From Ceriagrion tenellum (Eukaryota; Arthropoda; Insecta; Odonata; Coenagrionidae): DNA of 64,000 nt. Each line of letters begins with the position of its first letter. The stretch's first letter is position 1. The notes under the pieces are model-generated. The model worked only from the letters and a program-made list of their open reading frames with translations, was not told the origin of the DNA and did no database searches. Both the position numbers and the translations under genes were made by a program. Shown here one piece after another: positions 45,634 through 56,310 of this stretch. The stretch lies in the NCBI GenBank assembly GCA_963169105.1, contig OY720642.1, positions 15,246,965-15,310,964 on the forward strand, written 5' to 3'.

Positions 45634-46190
45634 TATTTGAGCGAAATATTATTTTATTTAGAAACAAAGGAATTTGGTCTCATTTCAAAGAAAAATATCT
45701 CACCCTTCTAATGACACCAAAAATTCAACCCCTTACCAGATTACTTTCCGAGATATTTGCTAAAAAATGCCAGCCCTTTTACGTGGGAAATGGTACGTGT
45801 ATGCACTCCAGAGAGGAATTATTTACAAAATGAGGTATTTCTAAACCTTAGATGTCGTAAAAAAACTAACAGCGTGTAGTTTGTATCTTTTATCAACTAC
45901 ATTTGAAAATTAATCATATTGTCACCGCAGTAGGCTCTTGGGTATCACAAAAAACCTTCCATTTTGAAGGAGTTTCAAACGCACTGCGCGAAAAAAATGA
46001 GTCAAGTTAAAGATTTATTTTGATATTATCAGTTAATTACTCACAATTTCTGTCATATAAAACTATAATATTGCACTATTAATAATGCAATATTTTATTG
46101 ATGAGTCCTACAACTGGTGAAAATTAAACGTATGATTCGAATATGGTCTCTATTATGACTAGGGAACTATCTTGCTCGGACTACCTTAAT
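45634..46190 (-). mobile_element. MITE family C, copy 5
   Basis: Reads TTTGAGCGAAATATTATTTT at the left and ATCTTGCTCGGACTACCTTAA at the right, so it is inverted relative to copy 4. It shares all interior landmarks, including the complement of CTCTGGAGTGCATACACG. It lies about 970 bases from copy 4. Confidence 0.85.
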
Positions 46191-46365
46191 ACAGGTTTCA
46201 CTATTAATTTCATTCTTTGCACTATTATTGAAAGAATATATGCTAAATGCTTCTCACAGCTGCTGAAATGGTAAAATAAAATTCCAATACGGTCTCTATT
46301 ATAACTACGGAAAGTCTCGCTCAAACTACCCAAAATATGATCTATGTACGCCTTTTGTTTTGAAC

Positions 46366-46465
46366 ATGACAATGCTGACGCCAGGTTTCTCTCCATGTTT
46401 TCTTTTACCTTTCCTCACCAACCCTCCAGTTATTCATGGCGAAAATGACCGCTCGCCCTCAAATG
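46366..46465 (+). mobile_element. SINE family A fragment
   Basis: AATGCTGACGCCAGGTTTCT and CATGGCGAAAATGACC correspond to the 3' half of SINE A (ATGCCGACGCCGGGTTTCT, TATGGCGCAAATGACC). It is short and diverged, with no duplication visible. A scrap of MITE family C end (about 46275-46335, GGTCTCTATTATAACTACGG) lies beside it. Confidence 0.5.
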
Positions 46466-47117
46466 ATGAAACTACTAACCAGCTGACGAGCGACGGCAAT
46501 TGCTGACCATTAGGGATCCTAAGTATGGACAATACAGGTTTTGTTTCTTCGAGAAGCATGTAGCTGGCATTCGATTTCATGGAATATGCAAATAGTTGAA
46601 TTATAAGATCAAAATAGTTCTCCAAATATGGGTCTGTCGCAGTAGAGGTTCTTGGAGTTGATTTTTTTTAAAGAATCATTAATGCTAGATTCGCTAATGA
46701 GAATTAAATATCACTTCAAATTTACAGCTTTTTTTGTAACCGTCGGACGGAAACAGTGAAAACTTTCACGCTCAAATGGGTTTTCTTCTGGTGGAAAAAA
46801 ACTCATTCAAGGTGAGCAGTAGAAATCATTGTTAAATTACTTTTTAAAAATGTTACAATTCTACTCTTGCCAAAACTACGCTCCAAGTACTCACCTAATG
46901 GTCGAGTAGTCAACCATTTCTAACCTTATACTACATTTAAGAAAGTTATCTTAAGGAATACAATTTACTCATTTCAGGTCCAACCTGATGGAGATTTAAA
47001 TGGGAAATGTTTCTCAATAAGGGCCAATACTATCATAAAATATGGAACGGGCTATTCGTCCTATATCTAAATAAAAAAATGAAAAAAGAATTTTTAAGTA
47101 TGATTTTCTAAAAACAT
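46466..47117. other. Unassigned AT-rich DNA
   Basis: No gene or repeat is recognised. Confidence 0.45.
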
Positions 47118-47565
47118 ATTAAAAATCTAAAAAAATATCTTATTATTTTACTAAAAAAGAAAAAAATAATATTGTCTCAAGTGAATGAAAATTTAGCCTA
47201 GTACTGGAAATAATTATATTACATTCAAGGAAATTAGCCAAACTATGAAAAGACCACAACGAAAAGCGTGGGGCGCTCTTTCATATTCGATATCAACATA
47301 AATTCATTAAATATGTATGTTTTTGGTTTTCAGTGGAATAGAGAGCTAAAATATACAATTTCTAGAAAATCTTTAACTGAATTTAAGATGCAAAATATGA
47401 ATGGCGTCGCACCCCTTGCTTTTCGTTATGGTCTTATCATTGTTTGGCTGATTTCCTTGAATTTCATTTAAATATTTCCAGTACTAGGCTAAACTTTCAC
47501 TCGCTGGAGAAAATTTTATTTTATTCTTTTTTAGTAAGATGTTAAGATATTTAATATTTAAAAAA
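47118..47565. repeat. Fold-back element without hammerhead motif
   Basis: The arms pair over at least 100 bases: TAGCCTAGTACTGGAAATAA, ATTCAAGGAAATTAGCC and CGAAAAGCGTGGGG at the left, with complements ending TAGGCTAAACTTTCACT at the right. A loop of about 110 bases separates them. The outer parts are T/A-rich and pair imperfectly (CTAAAAAAGA with TCTTTTTTAG). A further inverted repeat, GTTAATAAAATGTTT, lies just outside at 47570-47622. Confidence 0.8.
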
Positions 47566-49060
47566 ACAAGTTAATAAAATGTTTAAAAAACTACAAGTTG
47601 TTTTATTAACATTTTATTAACTAGGAAAAAAAACTAGGACTATTTGCTGGAAAAGTTCTCCGGACTTTGAACTTGGTGTAACCACTCTGATAGACCCAAG
47701 GGACGTGAGTCGGATGTTATACAGCTATTCTAACTCGATTCATCAATTAGACCAAATAAAGTGGTACTTATGAAGGGTAAATGAAGTAGTGACCCTGGAC
47801 CCATGGATCCATGGAAAAGCGAGTTAAGGAAAAGCATGTAGCAATGCCATCTGCCCTTTTGGTTCATCAATGGCGAACATCTCGAGTAAATCAGTAACGT
47901 TAATTACTTAATGAAACATAGTCTTTTTTATAATTTTCAATGCCTAATAATCCATGCGATATTCATCAGCTTACGCACGCAGGATATGATTAAGAACTAT
48001 CTGATTAAATGACAACGAGTTTTACCATATAAATGTGTAACCGAGGATCAGCTAAAGCTCCGCGGTGGAAACCATGTAATTAATTTTGTGCATCCCTTTC
48101 AATTTTAAATTCGTATTCCATATTAAATGTAACTAAGGGACCAAATGTAATCAACAAAAAGGGTTCGTGTATGCAATCTAAAGATGGTATTAGATTTAAC
48201 CTTGGTAATCCTTACGAAGAATTATTGGTATAAATCGATAACACTTATATTGGATCTGTTTCATTCAAAATATTCAAGTCGATTTACATTTTACCGGGTG
48301 AAAATTGAAATCGTTCGATAAATGTAAGCCTACATATACTATAACATAGAGAGACATCATGAACTAAATATGAGGAATACTGCGGACAATCATTATTGAT
48401 GAACACGTTGATGGTCCAAAAGTAGTTCTGGGAAAAACGATAATAATTATATTGCAATAATTTAAAACTGATCAAGATTTAGAAAATATAGGATTGAAAA
48501 CTGGAACTAATTTCTCTTAAATATATGTAATAACGAAGGATTTGAGTATTTCCCGGGATATGCCTACTGATGGTGAATTCTCCAAGTGTTTTCCACCACG
48601 TGAGATAATTGCTGGTCGAAGTTTCGTAAGTTACCACTGCCGCGCCGTCGTCTCAAGGGCATATCGGTTGGTGAATTCTGCGTCCTTAAATATCTACGGT
48701 TCGTCTCAAGTGACATCTGATTAGCGGGTGCCAATTTTATCCGTTTTTCGCCTTCATTTTGCGGATCGAAAGCGTTCACGCTTTGTTCAACGCGTAGCCG
48801 CCGCCGTAATGATTATATATATATAAAATCATTCGTTCATTCACTCAGACCGATCAGCGGCAAATACCTATATAAATGTGTATACAGAAAGGTTGAAAGA
48901 ATGTGGATAGGAACAGATAAATCTGACGAACACAGTGATGGTGTGAAGATGTAAAGATGGCCTCATTCAGCTGCTCCAGAAGTCAATGGATTGGCTAATT
49001 AGGCGTCACCTCACCAGAGCCGTTGGTGTGTATAAGTCCGCATAAGTTTCAAAGTGAAAT
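47566..49060. other. Unassigned intronic DNA
   Basis: Apart from the inverted repeat at 47570-47622 and a TA run near 48815-48828, nothing is recognised. Confidence 0.45.
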
Positions 49061-49062
49061 GT

Positions 49063-49098
49063 TCTGAAGTTGATGGCGACGGTGGCAGTCGAAACGTC
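49063..49098 (+). ncRNA. Degenerate solo hammerhead-like motif
   Basis: CTGAAG then TTGATGG, GAC/GTC hairpin, GAAACGTC. The GAAAC box, ACGT palindrome and GUC triplet are kept, but the CTGAWGA box carries extra bases. It is listed because the same order recurs in the fold-back elements. Confidence 0.25.
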
Positions 49099-49152
49099 AC
49101 CCTAACTATTATTCAACCTGGTGAAAGACACGAAGTGACATAACCAGCAGTA

Positions 49153-49369
49153 GAGGAACCCGATCCCTACTTGAGTGTCTTGTGGAGGGCACTTCAAGTG
49201 GAGTACTCCCGTCTGTCGGATGAGACGTTGAGCTGTGGTCCCCTTGGCGCCTTTCGTTGAGTATGCTAATGCCGACGTCGGGTTTCCATCTACCCCTTTC
49301 TCCCTTACCTATCCCCTATGGCGCAAGTGACCTTGGCCGTCGGTCGCCTCTCCTATTATCCAATCCAAT
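49153..49369 (+). mobile_element. SINE family A, 5'-truncated copy with 15-base duplication
   Basis: The body runs from GGAACCCGATCCCTACTTGA to CCAATCCAAT. ACATAACCAGCAGTA occurs perfectly on both sides (49138-49152 and 49370-49384), the best target-site duplication in the window. The tRNA-like head is absent, as expected for incomplete reverse transcription. Confidence 0.9.
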
Positions 49370-49469
49370 ACATAACCAGCAGTATGCGCTGGGAATATAC
49401 CAACTTCTACCACACTTTTATATGTGTTTAAAGAGAAATTAGCTCCAGTTTTTAATTATATCTAAAGTT

Positions 49470-49827
49470 TTGGTTGCATAATATGTCTACGTAAGATAAT
49501 CGAACTATTGAAGTTTTTTTAACAAGAGCAAAAATGTTTTGTACTATTGCAATGTAATCAATATAGTTTTTTCCAGGGCTAATTTGAGACTTTCAAAGTG
49601 TTTATAAGTAATTGTCTCTAAACCCAAGATAAAAGGCCCAAATCCTACTTGGTTGTGTAATATGTCTACTCAAGAAAATCAAACTGTTGTAATTTTTTTA
49701 ACAAAAGTAAATGTTTTGAAATATTTCAATGTATTCTATATCGTTTTTTCCAGAGATAATTTGAGACTTTCAACGTGTTCATGGGTAATTGTCTCTAAAC
49801 CCAAGACAAAAAGGCCCAAATCCTACA
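49470..49827 (+). repeat. Tandem duplication, two units of about 179 bases
   Basis: Units start TTGGTTGCATAATATGTCTA at 49470 and TTGGTTGTGTAATATGTCTA at 49649. They share TAATTTGAGACTTTCAA and TAATTGTCTCTAAACCCAAG, and both end in GGCCCAAATCCTAC. Confidence 0.88.
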
Positions 49828-50624
49828 AATGCACGACCGGTTCACCAAAACAGACACGAAATTAAAGGCGAAGGTTTAAAACCAATCGATGTAGTGCGGA
49901 CTGGCTCGGGAGATTTCCCAACGGCAAGGTTGGCTGGTTTCGATCCGGAGTCGACGAGGGTAGAGTGGAGTGGGGGGATGGAGAAGGGAGCGAAGGGGAG
50001 GGGAAAGATAGAAAAAGGGAATGGGGTGGGGGAGGGGGGAGAATGAGATAGGGACGCGGATAGTGTTTTAAAATTGCACTGCAGATCGATGGATCGTTAC
50101 TTCCCCAGCGAGTTGAGTTTTTTTCGGTCTACGAGTGAGAGAGAAGGAAGGAAGAAAGAGAAGCCAACCTCTACGTATCCTCATCCATCAACGTCCAAGC
50201 GGCCAGCGGGATTAAAGAAGTGAGAGGATGGGGGTGGGTGGTGGGGAATGTTAGGGGGGAGGTGAATGGAGTGGGGGAGGAAAATTGGGGGAGGGATGGG
50301 GAGGTATTAGGAGGCTAGAAGTGTGCAGACGCCGACGGGAAGCGTTCTCTCGCGTACAAGATCGCTAAAGGTCCCGTCTCTACCACACTCCCCCTATCTC
50401 TCTCACACTCGGATGGGGATGTAAAAAAAGGGCAAGCAAGGGGATAAGATGTGGATGGACCATCGGGGTGGATGACGTCATCGAACTGTTTCCTGACAAC
50501 CGAAATATCCGCCAAATTGTTTTCCGTCTTCTTTCGGTACTCGCCTTTTTTCATAGTATGGGCGGGGTGACGCATTATACATACATACCGTAATAATAGA
50601 TCGTAGGCTTTCCCGGCGAATAAT
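49828..50624. other. G-rich stretch with SINE B-like scrap
   Basis: Positions 49960-50040 and 50220-50310 are G-rich. Positions 50466-50520 (CATCGAACTGTTTCCTGACAACC) match the SINE B-like repeat at 42585-42620. No gene is recognised. Confidence 0.45.
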
Positions 50625-50804
50625 ATTAGTAAAACCTTCTCGGGTTTGGCACCGGGTAAGGCTATTAAAGGCCAACGTTTCGACGAGAAACTCTCTCATC
50701 GTCATCAGGGCCAAGACTGATTATCAGGGATGACTGAGTTTATCGTCGAAACGTTGGCCTTTAATAGCCTTACCCGGGTCCAAACCCGAGAAGGTTTTAC
50801 TAAT
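50625..50804. repeat. Fold-back element with hammerhead-like motif
   Basis: The arms start ATTAGTAAAACCTTCTCGGG and end with the complement at 50804. They include GGTAAGGCTATTAAAGGCCA and AACGTTTCGACGA near the centre. The left arm carries the full motif. The right arm keeps TCGTCGAAACGTTGGCC but has lost the CTGATGA box. Confidence 0.85.
50670..50712 (-). ncRNA. Hammerhead-like ribozyme motif
   Basis: On the minus strand, helix I is GGCC/GGCC. Then come CTGATGA, one unpaired C, helix II GATGAGA/TCTCGTC (seven pairs, one G-U) with loop GAGTT, GAAA, CG and TT (triplet GUU). It has the same layout and spacer as the 17665 and 18059 copies, although the surrounding element is unrelated in sequence. 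Confidence 0.55.
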
Positions 50805-50879
50805 GTGGTAATAATGCTGTAATATACAAATAATAATGCTGTAAATATAAAATGTAGTGACAAGACAAGACCCGTGTTT

Positions 50880-51386
50880 TTTGTATGCCCCCCAGTTCCG
50901 GACAGCTACATTTCAAAAATCCTTTGCAGTCGTATCTTCAAATTTGTGGAATGACCTGCCAAAACATGTAAAAGACAGTGCAAAACTCGCAATATTTAAG
51001 AGGAAGCTTATCAAACATTTACTTGTTCCATGAACATAGATCATGTTGTTTTGTAATGGATTTAGTTCATTGATAAGTATGTGGTAAATTTATGTGCTTG
51101 AAGAACTAATTTAGTTTCCTCTTTTTCTCTGGTTGTTCTACGATTCCATTTTTAAGTTTGCATGTTATTTTTAATTTTGTACAAATCATTCTTTATTGGG
51201 TTCCTCATGGTTTATTGTATGATGACATTGCTAATTGTTGTATGAACGAATTATTCTTCATTTGTTTCTTGATGGGGTATAAGATTTATTTTCTTATTAT
51301 TTGTCCTTGCACATCACATTATGTACTACTTTGTTCTAAAGGAGTGCACTCCTAGAATGATAAAATGAATTTATTATTATTATTAC
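50880..51386 (+). pseudogene. LINE 3' end (L2/Jockey-like C-terminus and tail)
   Basis: The frame reads FRTATFQKSFAVVSSNLWND, LPKHVKDSAKLAIFKRKLIK, HLLVP, then stop at about 51033. The pattern F.V....LWN.LP...K.....FK.KLK.HL is the C-terminal end of L2/Jockey/CR1-type LINE proteins. The 3' untranslated part runs to a TTA microsatellite at 51370-51385. The visible frame is intact but represents only the last 50 or so codons. Confidence 0.8.
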
Positions 51387-51961
51387 CAAGCACGCCGTAC
51401 CCTTCAGGAGTAGGCAGAGTCACTAAGTTTCACTCATAAATATACATTTGTACACCTGACTCTGCTTCAATAATTTCCTCCATACTGACCTTGCAAACCT
51501 CTTTTGCTTCATTTACACCCATAGGTACACTGCGTCATACACGCTCTCCTGTTTTTAAGACTCCTAATAGTCCTCAATATTCCTTCCTAATATTCCTTCC
51601 TACATTATATTTAAGAATTTCCTCAACCACATTCAACCACAACTTTCTCGGCCTACCACTCCCTCTCGCACCATTTATTTCACTCTCATATATCCGTATC
51701 GTTATTCGACACTTATCTATTCTCTCAACATGGCCAAACCAACGAAGCACACTCTAACCCACATTCATTTATTACCCACTCATTCCTCACCCTATCCATC
51801 CTACTTTTGCCGTAAACACTCCTCAGATAACTCATACCCACGGCGTTTAGGCTACTCACATGTTCATCCTGACATACCCATGTTTCACTACCATACAACG
51901 AAGTGGGTAGAAGTACACTTTTGTACACGGCGATTTTCGCTTCCTTAGTTATCATGTACAT
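51370..51961 (-). pseudogene. RTE-like LINE C-terminal relic
   Basis: The minus strand reads SVLLPTSLYGSETWVCQDEH, MSYLRSVYGKSRMDRVRNEW, then after a frame change LRWFGHVERIDKCRIT, RIYESEINGARGSGRPRKLW. The blocks SLYGSETW, RDRVRNEW, WFGHVER and GRPR are standard for the C-terminus of this LINE group. Its tail (CTCCTGAAGGGTACGGCGTG, then TAA repeats) meets the tail of the plus-strand LINE at 51370-51385. Confidence 0.85.
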
Positions 51962-52049
51962 AATGGCAAGAGTATGTCATTTCTGTTGAAAATTGGATGT
52001 ACCATAACTAACTTTTAACACATATATTAGTAAAAATGCGCGAATCAGC

Positions 52050-52220
52050 AGACAGATTGGCCGTGAATCCCAAGATCCTATAATGCAAGTCCGTCCTAAC
52101 CACTGAGGTAGATAAATGTGGGCTGGAAGCCGCTGAACTTTGATCACAAAACTGGCATCTTAACGACATTGCTTCCCCAGTTCTTTCTTTGTTTGTTATT
52201 GGATGGTACGGAGGTATAGA
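52050..52220 (-). mobile_element. SINE-like family B element
   Basis: On the minus strand TACCTCAGTGGTTAGGACGG (A-box region) is followed by CTTGGGATTCACGG (B-box-like). The tRNA-like part resembles that at 42505-42550. Flanking GTTCTTTCTTTGTTTGTTA also parallels that copy. No target duplication was identified. Confidence 0.5.
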
Positions 52221-53234
52221 CTTATTAGTGGACATAAATCAAATATGTATACCCACCATATGTCGAACATTTGAGGCAATTAAATCTTAAAACATATATT
52301 ACTTAATTGAAGATTTTGATTACACTCAATTGTTTAATAGTTATTTACAGAGAAGACGGATAATTACTAATACGAATAAATTAAAAAATAAAAATCTATA
52401 GGTACACGAAGAATAGATTAAATTCGTTTTTAAAAAGAAAATTGAAGCTGCTTGCAAGTGAGTTGTCAATGGAAAAGGTCAAAGAAAAAAATGGCCATGA
52501 CCACGTTACAGCATCAAGCATTGACCGCCGCAGCAAACACTCTCCATTCCCTTCAATGAAATGTGCGAACGAGGGGGAAAAAGGGAGTGTGGCAGGTGGT
52601 GGGGGGGCTGGCTTGGATACGAAACCGAGAGGGAGAGAGAATGGGACGTAAAAGTCCGAAGGAGATGAGAGGCAGGTATACAAGAGCGGCGATATGCGAG
52701 GAGGGAAAAAAAACGGTAGATTGCCGCGAAATTCGGACCTCTTCTGTTCTTTTTTTTTACTTTCACGCTTGCCGCTACTCCTCCCCAATCTTTAAGGCTT
52801 TCTCACCTCGCGGACAGATAGCGCCACTAAACGTCCGGTCCATTTTTTTTCCTTCGCTCACCCCAGAATCCTCCTCCGCCTCACCGCCCCACGAACACAA
52901 TTCCATCCGGCCTGCCACCCTCCGACCTCTCCCCCGCCCCAACCCCTTCAAGCCTCCACATCCTCTCCCTCTTTCCCTTTTAACCCCCGCACCATTCCCC
53001 CTTCCCCAAAGTTCGTTCATATTGCACAATCAGCGGTTCAAAAGAACAATGGAGGTGAGAAACGGCATTTATGCCGAGGAAACTAAATTACATAAATATT
53101 CAGTGGTCATCATAAATACCTTACTCATGCAACAGGTTTTATTTTATCGAGGAATTAGTTATTTTATCAAAAGATTTGTTTTTTTAAATTATATCTTCAG
53201 TCATTTTAATACACATAGTCATTACTAAGTACGG
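52221..53234. other. GC-rich skewed stretch
   Basis: Purine-rich at 52560-52700 and C-rich at 52850-53010 on the plus strand. A 221-codon plus-strand frame (52563-53228) spans this, but it is Pro- and Ser-rich, matches nothing, and overlaps long frames on the other strand. It is not called as a gene. Confidence 0.45.
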
Positions 53235-53384
53235 AAAATAGGCAACTTCCCATTGTGATACAATTTCTCCCGACCGGTTTCGCTTTTTACAGCATATTCA
53301 CCTGAAGATTCTGTGAAAAGCGAAACCGGAATAAATTTTGTCACAGTGGAATAAACTTTATCACAGTGGAAGTTGCCTATTTTT
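53235..53384. repeat. Fold-back element with hammerhead-like motifs
   Basis: The arms AAAATAGGCAACTTCC and GGAAGTTGCCTATTTT enclose complementary copies of AAGCGAAACCGG. Plus strand: CTGAAGA at 53302, a weak hairpin, GAAACCGG to 53330. Minus strand from about 53305 to 53272: a partly decayed box, GCT/AGC hairpin and GAAACCGGTC. Taken together the arms suggest an ancestral CTGAAGA-T-GCT..AGC-GAAACCGGTC. Confidence 0.75.
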
Positions 53385-54699
53385 TCATCCTTAGTTATGT
53401 TCCGATTCCACTCCATCAAGTCTGAAACCACAGAGTAAACACATAGTCATCGTTCATTGCAATCATCTACGTCAGTAATGCCACTTGGGTAAGGAAAAGT
53501 TATGATGATGTTTATTACACTCAATGTGAGTTTCTTCTTTATCTTGAACTAACTTTCAAATGCGTTTAAGATATGAATATATACCAGTTGATAACTGTGA
53601 TTCTAATTTGTATAAAATGAAGTGTTGATGACACGTGGTGCCTGAATTTATAACACGGGGATACACACAATATAAACGTACGTTCATTTACGAAACGGCA
53701 CTATATTGATAAAGTTCATAACTAAATAATTCTAAGGTAATATTATGACGAGATATATGTCCTGTGCATTCATTACGTAAATGGTGTTTATGCTGCTGTA
53801 GACCACAATGCGTTGCTTTTAGTCCTGAAGATTGAATACACTTTGTTTCTAAACTTTGTTAAAAAATAACTTCTATTTGTCCTGCCAGCCCCCAAGACAG
53901 CTTAATCGCAAAAAACATCTATTACTAAAAAATGATAATATGAAAGACGGTTGCTGATTTAAAAACCGTTAAAATATATTTTTATTTTACCAAAGCAATG
54001 AATTGTTAGGCTCGAGTTCGAAATCTATTTAACATTTTACAGTTAATGAAGGATAAGTCGGTATATATTCTGGCTTTCGAAAATATACAATTCTTTACGG
54101 CTAAACAATATAGTTTTGTGTAACCATGAAAGTTTTAGATGCCCGAAACATATCTTTGGTTGCATGTTTCTGCAGCAATATGTACAAACACTATAAACCA
54201 TTTTCAGGCTATTTAGATGCGAAGAATAATTTTTATTTAAAAATCAACGTTTTGTGTTTACTACTAAGAAATGCACGAGACTAAAGGATTTAGTTATGAT
54301 CGCGTTCTTCATCAATTAACAACTGACCACTGCAAATAAAATTTAAAAAAAGAAACAAAGGTAAGATTAGCCAAGCGTCCATCAAATGTAAATATGGAAG
54401 ACGGTTACTGACTTTAGCGTCTGCAAATGATTTTTTATAAAATATGTGTGTAACCAACCGTTAACATTTTTTATACAATATTTATTATATTAATTTTTTT
54501 GCCTGTTTCCTCACTTCCATATTTAGTTGACAGTAAAGTATCTTTTGGAGATTCACTTTTTGTGTAATTTCCCATGAGATCGAAGTTGCAATGTTGCAAA
54601 TCACAGCAGAAAATGTAAATTAGAACTATTTCAGTGTATATCCTGCAACTTTAGGGGTCTGACAATATTCAAATATTATTCCCAAAATTAAGTGCATTA
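53385..54699. other. Unassigned AT-rich DNA
   Basis: No gene or repeat is recognised. Confidence 0.45.
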
Positions 54700-54975
54700 C
54701 ATTAACCCAAGGTGTTGGAAACTAATATCTACGGGACTGGGGGCAATGCACACGGAGCGTAAGGCTTGGCAACAGTGTTTACCATAAGTCCCATTGGTTA
54801 CTAAATGCAGGACGCTCAATTCAACACTATGTACACATACGTCCTCCACTACGATAGCCTTTCCACTCCATCCTCCCTCCACCTCTCCCTGGGTCACGGA
54901 AGGCAGAGGCCCGCGAACCTGGAAACCAGAGGAGCACCACGAGTAGTCGACTCAGCCGCTAAGGTTCATTAACCC
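54700..54975 (-). mobile_element. Probable tRNA-derived SINE
   Basis: On the minus strand TTAGCGGCTGAGTCGACTAC (A-box region) is followed by CCAGGTTCGCGGGCC (B box). The body then contains GTAAACACTGTTGCCAAGCC and TTACGCTCCGTG, which match the tandem units at 41711-42080. No target-site duplication was confirmed. Confidence 0.55.
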
Positions 54976-55844
54976 GCCGCACAAGGGCGCTCGTCTCCTC
55001 ACGGCCCATGGAACCAAACCCATTGGATGTGATGACTTCGCGCGCTATACAATCGTCACATAATGATCAGCAATCGAAAACATGAACTTAAGTCCAAAAT
55101 TGCTACTTTTTAGACGAAGACTTAAAACTTAGACTAAATCTTAGCTTCTTAGGCTAAATCATTACCACGTTTCCAAAAATAAAAACTCCCGTTTTCAGTT
55201 ATCTTCGAAAATATTCAAAATAAAGCAGAAGTGGAGTTGTGAGAACATCTTTTGAATTGCTTTTATTTAACTTCATTTGTATGTCAGAGTCCTGTGCGTC
55301 AGGTTCTTGTGTGTCAGGATCAAATTTGGTAATCAATTTTTAACTACCTTCCTGACTAGCTAGAGATCTGAAATTTTGCACATACGTTCATTTCCGGTGA
55401 CAACACAATATTCAGTCATAAAAAAGTCGAAAATAAAATGAATATTAAAGAATAGAAGAAATATTAAAGAAAGATTGGTTTTATATCCTGTAGTGTATGC
55501 AATATTATAAACTTGTGTGTCAACCCGACGCATAATAATGTCGCTGAGCGTCACATCGAAGACAATTTTTTCAACCCCTAAAATAAAATGGGTGAATAAA
55601 TAAATAATAAAAATGGGTGAATTTGAATGAAATTTAGTGCATTTTTTTGTTAAATAAAAGCGATTTTTTAAACACATTTTTATTTATTTATTATTATTTA
55701 GGAATAAAAACATTTCCAACTGTCAAAATAGTACTTTTCATGTTCTTTGAATACGTTTCAAGAATAATCGATTTTTATTTGCTATTGCGAGACGGGAAAG
55801 AAAGCCTTTGAAAAAACAAAAGCTCTATAAACTATTCGCAAATA
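54976..55844. other. Unassigned AT-rich DNA
   Basis: Contains a small local duplication (GTCAGAGTCCTGTGCGTCAG against GTTCTTGTGTGTCAGGATC near 55285-55320). No gene is recognised. Confidence 0.45.
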
Positions 55845-56310
55845 AAATACCTATTTCCCTTAGGAAAAGATTTGCTAAATGCTTTGTATGGAGCGTGGTC
55901 CTCTATGGATCAGAAACTTGAACCTATAGGAAAAAGGAAGTGAAGTATCTTGAAAGATTTGAAATTTGGTTACGGAGAAGGATGATGAGAGTGAGGTGGA
56001 CGGACAAGGTGAGGAATGACCATGTTTTGGAGAAGATTAAGGAGAAAAGATCGATCATAAATGCAATAAGTAGAAGGAAGGCAAACTGGTTGGGGCATGT
56101 CAGGCAGCATGACTGCCTCCTGAGTAAGATGAAGGAAGGAAAAGTAAAAGGAAAATGCAAGAACAGAAGAAGAAATTTTGATATGTTGACAGATTTGAGG
56201 GAGAACAGGAGTTACCAAGAGGTGAAAATGCGGGAGCAAAATGGAGAAGTTTGGATGAGTTCAGCTGTAACCTGTCTTAGGACACATCTACATGGATGAT
56301 GATTGCGACA
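55845..56310 (+). pseudogene. RTE-like LINE C-terminal relic
   Basis: The frame reads KRFAKCFVWSVVLYGSET, then TGA where Trp is expected, TYRKKEVKYLERFEIWLRRR, MMRVRWTDKVRNDHVLEKIK, RKANWLGHVRQHDCLLSKMK, and on to RTHLHG and a stop. It is the same family as the minus-strand relic at 21745-22600 (KRFAKCF, VLYGxETWT, LESFEMWLWRRM). A single stop in about 150 codons makes it one of the better preserved copies. Confidence 0.88.

Noticed and set aside
52563..53228. Longest open frame in the window (221 codons, plus strand)
   Set aside because: Pro/Ser-rich product of C-rich sequence with no recognisable motif, overlapped by long frames on the opposite strand. Composition explains the openness.
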